Assembly (NCBI GenBank): GCA_936936565.1
Contig: CAKZIX010000074.1
Location: 1-13,957 of the forward strand
Reading direction: 5' to 3'
DNA: 13,957 nt
Source: an uncultured Nocardiaceae bacterium
GTDB lineage: Bacteria; Actinomycetota; Actinomycetes; Mycobacteriales; Mycobacteriaceae
In this document: in pieces, positions 6,626-13,362 of the stretch
How positions within the stretch are numbered: the first letter of the stretch is position 1
Layout: each line of letters starts with the position of its first letter
Notes under the pieces: generated by a model
What the model saw: only the letters and a program-made list of their open reading frames with translations
The model's database searches: none
What the model was told of the DNA's origin: nothing
Made by a program: the position numbers and the translations under genes

Positions 6626-7004
6626 GAGCCTATCGGCTGGACGCCGTCGGCCCTCGCTGCGACACGGCCGCAGGCGAAAATGCCGCGCGAGCCGCCGGTA
6701 CGGCACCATTCCGGCGTGCAGCCACGGCCGCCGATCGCCGTCGACACAGAGTTGCTGCTGCGCAAGCGCACGCTCACCGACCTGGACGAGATGCATGCAC
6801 CCGATCATCCTCGAGTCCACCGTCGAGCGTGTAGTTCTGCACGCACGACGGACGATTCGAGCGTGTACAAGCGCACGCTCGGCGGCACCCGCCAGGTTTG
6901 GGGGCTTACGCCGGCGCCGCGGTCTGCCCAGAATGCCCCTGGATTTGCCAACGGGCGGCGGATTCCGACTCGTCGGCCGCCGCCACCTTCTGGAGGGGAC
7001 GTTC
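6626..7004. other. Intergenic stretch with short direct repeats between ruvC and the exported protein gene
   Basis: No intact gene is supported in these 379 bp. They contain the leftward ruvC promoter at the left end and a strong ribosome binding site (GGAGGGGA, 6992-6999) for the rightward gene at the right end. Two direct repeats lie between: CAAGCGCACGCTC at 6763-6775 and 6868-6880 (13 of 13), and CGAGCGTGTA at 6824-6833 and 6858-6867. A short plus-strand run from 6740 (VDTELLLRKRTLTDLDEM) has very high third-position GC, like coding DNA, but is not bounded as a gene. It could be a degraded remnant. I found no clear -35/-10 pair for the rightward gene. Confidence 0.35.
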
Positions 7005-7412
7005 ATGCGAAAACTGTTCACGGGCGCGGCGGTGGCGACGGTCCTCGCACTTGCGGCGGGAACTGCGTCGGCGAGCGCGATCGACGTCGAGGTGCACCGC
7101 GGTGGCGTCCTCAAGGCACGCGCCTGGTTCGACGGGGCGCGCAATCAGGTATGCGTCGCGGCGATCCATTCGGTCAGCGGCGCCTTCGCCGAGGTGTGGG
7201 TGAAGGAAGACTCGACCCAGCGCGTGATCCGGCACTTCAAGGACGCCGGCGGGGACTCGGCACCGGCCTGCCGCCGCCTCGACGACACCGAGGGTCCCGA
7301 GATTCGCGAGGGCAGGCGGCCGGTGTTCTTCAGCGTCCGGCATGTCGACGCCGCCGACAACCCCACCCCCTACCAGCGCAGCGACGTGTTCGTCACGACC
7401 GTCTGGGTGTAA
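7005..7412 (+). CDS. Small exported protein of unknown family
   Basis: This 135-residue protein starts at ATG 7005, with GGAGGGGA 5 nt upstream. It has a textbook Sec signal peptide (MRKLFTGAAVATVLALAAG..., cleavage predicted after Ala25 in ASASA). The mature part is about 110 residues, rich in alternating hydrophobic and charged residues, which suggests a beta-sandwich. It contains two cysteines, Cys50 (NQVCVAA) and Cys89 (APACRRL), positioned to form one disulfide. The end is VFVTTVWV. No membrane anchor or cell-wall sorting motif is seen. I do not recognise the family. It stands alone on the plus strand, upstream of and convergent with a membrane protein gene, with a large inverted repeat between them. 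An in-frame extension upstream lacks the signal peptide arrangement and is not used. Confidence 0.8.
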   Translation: MRKLFTGAAVATVLALAAGTASASAIDVEVHRGGVLKARAWFDGARNQVCVAAIHSVSGAFAEVWVKEDSTQRVIRHFKDAGGDSAPACRRLDDTEGPEIREGRRPVFFSVRHVDAADNPTPYQRSDVFVTTVWV

Positions 7413-7446
7413 CCAACCCGAGTCTCGCCCGTGGCGGTGCGCCGAT

Positions 7447-7504
7447 CGAGCGCGTACTTGTTGTTGGCGCGCAGGCACTTCGGACCGCAACAAGTACGCC
7501 CTCG
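7447..7504. terminator. Long inverted repeat between convergent genes, possible bidirectional terminator
   Basis: Arms 7447-7463 and 7488-7504 pair at 16 of 17 positions, including a perfect 12-bp core (GCGTACTTGTTG / CAACAAGTACGC), around a 24-nt loop. It lies between the ends of the exported-protein gene (stop 7412) and the membrane-protein gene (stop 7509), where a bidirectional terminator is expected. There is no clear U-tract and the loop is long for an intrinsic terminator, so an operator or a mobile-repeat remnant is also possible. Confidence 0.5.
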
Positions 7505-7508
7505 CCGG

Positions 7509-8597
7509 TCAACTCGACCGGCGCATCCGGCCCAGGAGCAGGCCGGCCGCGGCGAAGATCACGGGTACCGACCACCAGAGCAGATCGACGTCGGCCGCGC
7601 GGAATTCGAGCGCCGCGGTACGCAATCGAGACCACCACTCGTGGGGCGGGGCCCCGTGCGGCACGGCCACGATGGCCAGTGCGGTGAGCACTCCGGTGAT
7701 CGCGCCCAGGGCTGCCCACGGCCGGCGCGCCCGCGGACCGACAGCCGCGAACAGCGCTGCCCCCACCAACGCGAACACAATCGCCGTCGGACCCCAGCCC
7801 GCGGTCCCCGCCGAATTGGAGTAGTCGGACACGGCGAAGCCGCAGAGCCCAGGCTCGCAATCCCCGCCGTTCGGCGTACGTCGCGTCCACAGTGCGGTGG
7901 GCGGCTCGCTCGGCTCCACGTACGCAAACGTCACTCGTCTCGAGGCGGTCGGCGCGAACGAAGGCGGGGCGACGAATCGCCACGGGACGGACGCGATCAA
8001 CCCCACGGTCAGACCTGCCAGCAGCCACGGCCAGCGGCGCGCCACCACAAGCCAGGGCAGTCGCCGCATCGCGTAACCGGCGGCGGCGAAGACCACCGGG
8101 AGCAGCCACCACGCCAGATCGGCGCGGGCCAGGTGCACGTCGGTGAGCAGCGCCGAAAGCCGCGCGTCCCAGCCATCGGCAGCGCCGCCGTAGGGCAGGG
8201 CGACGACAGCCAGGGCGGTGACGGCGCCGACGGTCACGCCGAGCCACTCCCAGGGCCGCCGGGCCCGCGGGCCGACGATCGCGAAAAGCGCGCCAAGGCC
8301 CGCTAGCAGCACGAGTGGTATCGCCACCGAGCTGGGTCCGTGCACAGGTACGTACACCGGAACACCGAAGCCTGATATGCAGCTCGGCGGTGAGCAGACA
8401 TCGACGTCCGATTCGGTCCACATCATGTAGAAATCCGGGTCGTTCACGAAGGCCGCATCGGTGCGCCCGCGGTTCGATACGAACGACGGTGGCGCGACAA
8501 ATCTCCATGCGGCCCACGCGAACAGCCCCGCGACTACGCCCGCGAGGGCCCACCGCCCGCGCCGGCGGACCCAAATCCACCGACAGCGCTCGCTCAC
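7509..8597 (-). CDS. Multi-pass membrane protein with an internal tandem duplication, unknown function
   Basis: This 362-residue protein consists of two copies of one unit, about residues 16-176 and 189-356. Each unit has a membrane helix running into WRFVAPPSF (31-39 and 206-214). An exported loop follows with a close cysteine pair (Cys68/Cys73 and Cys247/Cys252). Next come a second helix ending in VGPRARRPW (108-116 and 286-294), a third helix, a loop, and a last segment D-L-x-W-W-x-x-P-V-x-F-A-A-A-G (160-174 and 338-352). That makes about eight membrane segments in all. I recognise no catalytic motif or family. The start is GTG at 8597-8595 with TGAGGT about 8 nt upstream, 261 bp after yebC. 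The paired cysteines suggest a disulfide-held loop outside the cell (inference). Confidence 0.85.
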   Translation of the reverse strand: MSERCRWIWVRRRGRWALAGVVAGLFAWAAWRFVAPPSFVSNRGRTDAAFVNDPDFYMMWTESDVDVCSPPSCISGFGVPVYVPVHGPSSVAIPLVLLAGLGALFAIVGPRARRPWEWLGVTVGAVTALAVVALPYGGAADGWDARLSALLTDVHLARADLAWWLLPVVFAAAGYAMRRLPWLVVARRWPWLLAGLTVGLIASVPWRFVAPPSFAPTASRRVTFAYVEPSEPPTALWTRRTPNGGDCEPGLCGFAVSDYSNSAGTAGWGPTAIVFALVGAALFAAVGPRARRPWAALGAITGVLTALAIVAVPHGAPPHEWWSRLRTAALEFRAADVDLLWWSVPVIFAAAGLLLGRMRRSS

Positions 8598-8858
8598 GGC
8601 CGGACCTCACCGAACCGAGCAAGCCCCCACCCGGTCCGGAGCACCCCGCTCGAGCGACCGCTACTCATCGCAAAAACCGCGCCAGGTCGCCCCACTCGTT
8701 CGTTGCGCGACGAGGCCGGGCACGCCGACGGCCCAACCCCCGACACCTCGGAGCCCGGCCAGACACCGCCGCCGGGATCGAAATCCGTAGCATCCGGGCG
8801 GGACACCGCAGCGGACGCGGCGCGCACTCGCGGGCACGCAGGGCGACCGCGCATCGGA
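8598..8858. other. Intergenic region between yebC and the duplicated membrane protein gene
   Basis: These 261 bp hold no well-supported gene. An 86-codon minus-strand frame (8854-8594) has GAGGA before its ATG and overlaps the next start as GTGA. Its Arg/Ser/Gly/Pro composition and near-background third-position GC look like chance. A GC-rich hairpin (8754-8759 pairing with 8771-8776, 11-nt loop) could weakly terminate yebC transcription; it has no U-tract. Confidence 0.3.
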
Positions 8859-9611
<753 letters not shown>

Positions 9612-9641
9612 TTTCTGCCCTTCGACTCGGTTTCCCGGACA

Positions 9642-9662
9642 ACTGGTCCAGTCTAAAGACTG
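9642..9662. repeat. Overlapping palindromes at the pdxT stop codon
   Basis: ACTGGTCCAGT (9642-9652) is an 11-bp perfect odd palindrome, and CAGTCT-AA-AGACTG (9649-9662) is a 6-bp inverted repeat with a 2-base centre. They share bases and straddle the pdxT stop codon (TAG, 9655-9653), upstream of yebC. This could be a protein-binding site or a weak processing signal between the two genes; the loops are too short for stable RNA hairpins. Confidence 0.3.
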
Positions 9663-10261
9663 CCGCCGAGGCGCTCGCGCACGATGTCGACGAACGTGGC
9701 ATGCACCCGCAGATCGCCCGTCACCTCGGGATGAAACGACGTCGCCAGCACGTTGCCGGCCCGCACCGCGACGACCCGGCCCGCGGCGGGTCCGTCCGGG
9801 ACGGTCGCGAGCACCTCGACTCCGGCACCGGCGCGCTCCACCCACGGCGCCCGGATGAACACCGCGCGCACCGGCTCGTCCAGACCCTCGAACGCCAGGT
9901 CGGTCTCGAACGAATCCACTTGTCGCCCAAAGGCGTTTCGGCGAACCGTCATGTCGATGCCGCGCAACACTTCCATGTCGGGGCGAGTGTCGAGGACCTC
10001 CGAAGCCAGCAAGATCATGCCGGCGCAGGAACCGAACGCGGGCATGCCGTCGCGCAGCCGCGCACGCAGCGGCTCGAGCAGCTCGAACACGCCGAGCAGC
10101 TTGCTGATGGTCGTGGACTCGCCACCAGGCAGCACGAGTCCGTCGACGGAGTCCAGTTCGGCGATGCGCCGCACGGCGACGGGTTCGGCGCCACATTCGG
10201 CGAGCGCATGGAAATGTTCACGCACGTCGCCTTGCAGGGCGAGGACTCCGATCTTCGGCAC
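9653..10261 (-). CDS. pdxT: Pyridoxal 5'-phosphate synthase glutaminase subunit PdxT
   Basis: PdxT hydrolyses glutamine and channels ammonia to PdxS, which builds pyridoxal 5'-phosphate. The 202-residue class-I-type glutaminase starts PKIGVLALQGDVREH. It has GGESTT (47-51 region), the nucleophile Cys79 in FGSCAGMILLA, and the His177-Glu179 pair in SFHPEVTGD, so the catalytic triad is complete. The start is GTG at 10261-10259. No Shine-Dalgarno sequence precedes it. Instead a TATCAT -10 element ends 6 nt before the GTG, which suggests a leaderless mRNA. yebC follows 41 bp downstream. Its partner pdxS lies about 3 kb away, beyond an oppositely oriented gene pair and tesB2. Confidence 0.96.
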   Translation of the reverse strand: MPKIGVLALQGDVREHFHALAECGAEPVAVRRIAELDSVDGLVLPGGESTTISKLLGVFELLEPLRARLRDGMPAFGSCAGMILLASEVLDTRPDMEVLRGIDMTVRRNAFGRQVDSFETDLAFEGLDEPVRAVFIRAPWVERAGAGVEVLATVPDGPAAGRVVAVRAGNVLATSFHPEVTGDLRVHATFVDIVRERLGGSL

Positions 10262-10267
10262 GGCGCG

Positions 10268-10273
10268 ATGATA
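10268..10273 (-). promoter_or_regulatory. -10 element of a probable leaderless pdxT promoter
   Basis: TATCAT on the minus strand matches the actinobacterial -10 pattern TANNNT. It is separated from the pdxT GTG by exactly 6 nt (CGCGCC), so transcription would begin at or next to the G of the start codon. The absence of any Shine-Dalgarno sequence fits. The -35 region (about 10291-10296, CAGGTG) is weak. Leaderless ATG/GTG transcripts are common in mycobacteria and relatives. Confidence 0.55.
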
Positions 10274-10274
10274 C

Positions 10275-10303
10275 GGGACACCAAACTGAACACCTGGTAA
10301 CTT
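10275..10303 (+). promoter_or_regulatory. Candidate promoter for the FAD oxidase/carbonic anhydrase operon
   Basis: GGGACA (10275-10280, four of six with TTGACA) and TAACTT (10298-10303, fits TANNNT) are separated by 17 nt, the ideal spacing. Transcription would start near 10310, about 25 nt before the ATG at 10335. The element is back-to-back with the leftward pdxT promoter, so polymerase binding at the two could compete. Confidence 0.45.
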
Positions 10304-10315
10304 ACCGATTGGTCA
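10296..10315 (+). promoter_or_regulatory. Palindromic, operator-like sequence over the oxidase -10 element
   Basis: GGTAA-C-TTACC (10296-10306) is a perfect 11-bp palindrome. It overlaps a second imperfect dyad, ACC-GATT-GGT (10304-10313), with outer matching T and A. Both cover or abut the proposed -10 element and start site. Dyads of the type ACC...GGT are common TetR-family targets in actinobacteria, so a repressor site is plausible. No regulator gene is nearby. Confidence 0.35.
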
Positions 10316-10334
10316 ATTCCGGAGAGGACGAGTC

Positions 10335-11879
10335 ATGACCCGATCGTGGTGGGGCTGGGGCAACGTCGAAGACGCCGTCACCGGCCCCGAGCGGGCAGCC
10401 CTGACGGCGCGGATCGCCGCCATGCTGCCGGGCGCCGATCTGACGCCGCACGAGCCGCCACCGGTCGCCGACCTGGGGCTGCCCGCGCCTCGGGTGACTC
10501 CGCCCCCGGCGCTCGCCGGATGGTGCCGCACCGACGAAGCCGACCGTGCCGCCCACGCGCACGGACAGGCGTTCCGCGACGTGGTGCGCAACCTGCTCGG
10601 CGACGTCTCGCACGCCCCCGATCTGGTTGCCTACCCGCAATCGGAATCCGACGTGATCGACGTGCTGGACTGGGCCGGCGGACACCATGTCGCCGTAATC
10701 CCCTATGGCGGTGGAACTTCCGTTGTCGGCGGCATCGAGCCGCGGTTCGACGGCCCGGCACTGAGCCTGGATCTGCGACACCTCGACCGCGTGCTCGAGA
10801 TCGACCGCACCAGCCGCGCCGCCCGCATCCAGGCCGGAGTGCTCGGGCCCGCCCTGGAAGACCAGCTGCGCCCGCACGAGCTCACCCTGCGGCACTACCC
10901 GCAGTCCTTCGAGTTCTCGACGCTCGGCGGCTGGCTCGCCACCCGCGCGGGTGGGCATTTCGCCACGCTCTACACCCACATCGACGACCTCGTCGAATCG
11001 ATGCGCGTGGTAACCCCTTCCGGCACAAGCGAATCCCGACGGTTACCCGGATCCGGCGCAGGCCCCTCCCCCGACCGCATGTTCCTCGGCTCCGAAGGCG
11101 CGCTCGGGGTGATCACCGAGGCGTGGATGCGGTTGCAGGACCGCCCGCGCTTCCGCGCAGGCACCTCGGTCCACTTCGACGACTATGCGCGCGCCGTCGC
11201 AGCCACCCGACAGATCGCCCAATCGGGCCTGTTCCCCACCAACTGCCGGCTGCTCGATCCGGTCGAGGCCTTCGTCAATGCAGGGGCCACCACCGCGGGC
11301 GGGGTGCTGGTGCTCGCGTTCGAATCCGCCGACCATCCGGTCGACACTCGTCTGGACCGCGCGGTCGACATCGCACGCGCACACGGCGGCACCCCCAAAA
11401 CCAAGGAAGCCGCGCAGGCCTGGCGTTCGGCTTTCCTGCGCATGCCGTACCAGCGCGACGCGCTCGCCGCGCAGTCGATGATCGTCGAAACGTTCGAAAC
11501 CGCCTGCACCTGGGATCGATTCGACGAATTGAAGGCCGCCGTCACCGCAGCCGCCACCGCGGCGATGCAGGCCGCCGGCGTGACCGGAGTGCTGACCTGC
11601 CGCTTCACCCACGTCTACCCGGACGGCCCCGCGCCGTACTTCGGGATCTACGCCGCCGGCCAATGGGGCCGCACCGTCGCGCAGTGGGACGACCTCAAGA
11701 TCGCGGTGTCCGAGGCGCTGCACGACGCCGGCGGCACCATCACCCACCACCACGCCGTGGGCCGCGACCACCGGCCGTGGTACGACAGGCAGCGACCGGA
11801 GCCGTTCGCGAACGCCCTGCGCGCCGCCAAAGCGGCTCTGGATCCCGCTGGAATCCTCAACCCAGGAGTGCTCGTATGA
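10335..11879 (+). CDS. FAD-binding oxidoreductase of the alkyldihydroxyacetonephosphate synthase (AGPS) family
   Basis: The 514-residue protein has the VAO/PCMH-type FAD domain: YPQSESDVIDVL (100-111), the FAD loop PYGGGTSVVGGIEP (123-136), SFEFSTLGGWLATRAGG (191-207) and GSEGALGVITEA (252-263). The AGPS-specific parts follow: ETFETACTWDR (385-395) and the His triad ITHHHAVGRDH (469-479), with a C-terminal ILNPGVLV. AGPS swaps the acyl chain of acyl-DHAP for a fatty alcohol in ether-lipid synthesis. Whether this bacterial member does so is unproven, and many relatives oxidise other substrates. It resembles mycobacterial AgpS-type proteins. The start ATG at 10335 has GGAGAGGA 6 nt upstream. 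The stop overlaps the next gene as ATGA, so the two form an operon. Confidence 0.88.
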   Translation: MTRSWWGWGNVEDAVTGPERAALTARIAAMLPGADLTPHEPPPVADLGLPAPRVTPPPALAGWCRTDEADRAAHAHGQAFRDVVRNLLGDVSHAPDLVAYPQSESDVIDVLDWAGGHHVAVIPYGGGTSVVGGIEPRFDGPALSLDLRHLDRVLEIDRTSRAARIQAGVLGPALEDQLRPHELTLRHYPQSFEFSTLGGWLATRAGGHFATLYTHIDDLVESMRVVTPSGTSESRRLPGSGAGPSPDRMFLGSEGALGVITEAWMRLQDRPRFRAGTSVHFDDYARAVAATRQIAQSGLFPTNCRLLDPVEAFVNAGATTAGGVLVLAFESADHPVDTRLDRAVDIARAHGGTPKTKEAAQAWRSAFLRMPYQRDALAAQSMIVETFETACTWDRFDELKAAVTAAATAAMQAAGVTGVLTCRFTHVYPDGPAPYFGIYAAGQWGRTVAQWDDLKIAVSEALHDAGGTITHHHAVGRDHRPWYDRQRPEPFANALRAAKAALDPAGILNPGVLV

Positions 11880-12391
11880 AGATCCGCATCGGCGGCCACG
11901 CCCCCGTCGTACACGAAACCGCTTGGCTCGCACCGAATGCGACCGTGATCGGCCAGGTGACACTCGCCGCGGATGCCAGCATCTGGTACAACGCCGTGCT
12001 GCGGGCCGACTTCGAGGTCATCGCCGTCGGCGAGAAGTCCAACATCCAGGACTGCTGCGTGGTGCACACCGATCCAGGCTTCGCGGTCACCATCGGCAGC
12101 GGCGTCACCGTGGGCCATAACGCCACCCTGCACGGCTGCACCATCGGCGACAACGTGCTCGTCGGGATGGGTTCGACGATCCTCAACGGCGCCGTGATCG
12201 GCGCCGGCTCGCTGATTGCCGCCAACGCGCTCATCCCCGAAGGCATGCAGGTGCCGCCCGGCTCGCTCGTAGCGGGAGTTCCCGGCAAGATTCGCCGCGA
12301 ACTCACCGACCCGGAGCGCACCATGATCGAAATGAACGGCGCCGCATACGTTTACAGCAAGACGCAGCACGCGGACGCGGAAATCCTGTAG
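11876..12391 (+). CDS. Gamma-class carbonic anhydrase-like protein (left-handed beta-helix)
   Basis: The 171-residue protein is a hexapeptide-repeat left-handed beta-helix of the gamma carbonic anhydrase/YrdA/PaaY group. Typical segments are ASIWYNAVLRADFE (34-47), SNIQDCCVVHTDPG (55-68), VTVGHNATLHGCTIGDNVLVGMGS (77-100) and VAGVPGKIRREL (132-143). The three expected zinc ligands are His64, His81 and His86. Arg43, Asp45, Gln58 and Asp59 match conserved gamma-class positions. The extended acidic loop of archaeal Cam with its catalytic Glu is absent, as in CamH-type members, so carbonic anhydrase activity is likely but not assured. ATG at 11876 overlaps the oxidase stop by 4 nt. The gene ends 30 bp before the convergent tesB2. 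Confidence 0.9.
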   Translation: MKIRIGGHAPVVHETAWLAPNATVIGQVTLAADASIWYNAVLRADFEVIAVGEKSNIQDCCVVHTDPGFAVTIGSGVTVGHNATLHGCTIGDNVLVGMGSTILNGAVIGAGSLIAANALIPEGMQVPPGSLVAGVPGKIRRELTDPERTMIEMNGAAYVYSKTQHADAEIL

Positions 12392-12421
12392 CGCTGGAGG
12401 ACCTCGTCGGCGCCGGGTGCC

Positions 12422-13261
12422 TCAGGTATCGCTGATGGTGGGCGTGCCGCGCTGGGTCCGGATCAAGCCCTCCTGCACGACGGCCGCGACGAGATTGCCG
12501 GCGCGGTCGAAGATCCGGCCCTGTGTGAGCCCGCGTCCACCGATCGCCGACGGCGAAGTCTGGTCGTAGAGCAACCAGTCGTCGGTACGGAACGGGCGCA
12601 GAAACCACATCGCGTGGTCGAGCGACGCCATCTGCGTCGGCTCGTCGCGGTGGATCACCTTCGACGAACCCAGCAACGTCATGTCGCTCATATACGCCAG
12701 CGTGCACACATGCAGCAGCGGATCGTCGGGCAACTTCTCCCGGTAGCGGAACCACACCTGCTGCTGGGACGCCCGGCCCGGCCGCTGCGCGACCATCGTC
12801 TCCGGCAGCACCCGGATGTCGTAGTGCTCCCACTCCCGGATCATCCACATCCGCTCCGGGGTGAGAATCTCGACCGGATCCGGAACATCCTCCGGCGCAG
12901 GCACATCCGGCATCGCATCCTGATGCACCGGACCGTCGTCGCCGCTGTGGAACGACGCCGACATGGTGAAGATCGCCTTCCCGTCCTGGATACCGGTGAC
13001 CCGTCGCGTCACGAACGAGCGGCCGTCGCGGATCCGGTCGACAAGGTAGACCGTCGGCTCCGAAGGGTTGCCGGGGCGCAGAAAGTAGCCATGCAGCGAG
13101 TGCACGAAATACGTCGGATCGACGGTCTGCACCGCCGACACCAGCGCCTGCCCGGCCACCTGACCGCCGAAGGTCCGCGGCAGCTGCGTCGCCGGATTGG
13201 CACCCCGAAAGATGTCGTTCTCGATGCGCTCGATCTGCAGCGCCTCTTCGATTGTCGCCAT
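12422..13261 (-). CDS. tesB2: Acyl-CoA thioesterase II (TesB2)
   Basis: The 279-residue protein is a double hot-dog thioesterase that hydrolyses acyl-CoA to free fatty acid and CoA. The N-terminal hot dog contains TFGGQVAGQALVSAVQTV and HSLHGYFLRPGNP. The C-terminal one has ASLDHAMWFLRPFRTDDWLLYDQ with Asp215, a Thr/Ser cluster (DQTSPSA, 233-239) and Gln263 (VVQEGLIR). These correspond to the Asp/Thr/Gln catalytic set of E. coli TesB. The start ATG at 13261-13259 is chosen because GGAAGGG lies 8 nt upstream. An in-frame TTG at 13267 would leave only about 2 nt. pdxS lies 101 bp upstream with hairpins between, so read-through from pdxS is probably partial. Confidence 0.93.
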   Translation of the reverse strand: MATIEEALQIERIENDIFRGANPATQLPRTFGGQVAGQALVSAVQTVDPTYFVHSLHGYFLRPGNPSEPTVYLVDRIRDGRSFVTRRVTGIQDGKAIFTMSASFHSGDDGPVHQDAMPDVPAPEDVPDPVEILTPERMWMIREWEHYDIRVLPETMVAQRPGRASQQQVWFRYREKLPDDPLLHVCTLAYMSDMTLLGSSKVIHRDEPTQMASLDHAMWFLRPFRTDDWLLYDQTSPSAIGGRGLTQGRIFDRAGNLVAAVVQEGLIRTQRGTPTISDT

Positions 13262-13315
13262 CGACAAATCCCTTCCCGGTGGTCAGCCGATCAAGGCTAA
13301 CAACCGGGTTGACGT

Positions 13316-13359
13316 GCGCGGCCTCACAGCCGCGCGCCCGGCGACGCCGCGCGGGCGCG
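13316..13359 (-). terminator. GC-rich hairpins after pdxS
   Basis: Just downstream of the pdxS stop (minus strand) two stems can form. One has 8-bp arms at 13359-13352 and 13340-13333, starting 3 nt after the stop codon. The other is GCGCGGC/GCCGCGC at 13335-13329 and 13322-13316 with a 6-nt loop. They overlap by 3 bases. No U-tract follows, so this is more likely a partial terminator or RNA-stabilising element that lowers tesB2 expression relative to pdxS. Confidence 0.45.
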
Positions 13360-13362
13360 TCG

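Noticed and set aside
6038..7144. ruvC frame extended to 368 residues
   Set aside because: The upstream 184 residues show no RuvC similarity and cross the SOS box and promoter. The GTG at 6592 has the ribosome binding site and matches the mycobacterial start.
5954..7687. 577-residue open frame on the plus strand
   Set aside because: It crosses ruvC antisense and then overlaps the exported protein in another frame. No consistent protein character; only a short piece near 6740-6793 looks coding-like.
8594..8854. 86-codon minus-strand ORF between yebC and the membrane protein, with GAGGA upstream and a GTGA overlap
   Set aside because: The spacing is suggestive, but third-position GC is near background and the sequence has no hydrophobic or domain character, so I treat it as chance.
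9653..10196. yebC frame extended upstream across pdxT
   Set aside because: The extension is a shadow of pdxT. YebC proteins begin at MSGHSKW (9611).
10346..12391. 681-residue plus-strand frame running through the oxidase into the carbonic anhydrase
   Set aside because: The first part is an Arg/Pro-rich shadow of the oxidase. Only the portion from 11876, with its own ATG, is a gene.
12392..12421. Possible terminator between the carbonic anhydrase and tesB2
   Set aside because: The 30-bp convergent gap has only 4-bp self-complementary pieces and no convincing stem-loop.
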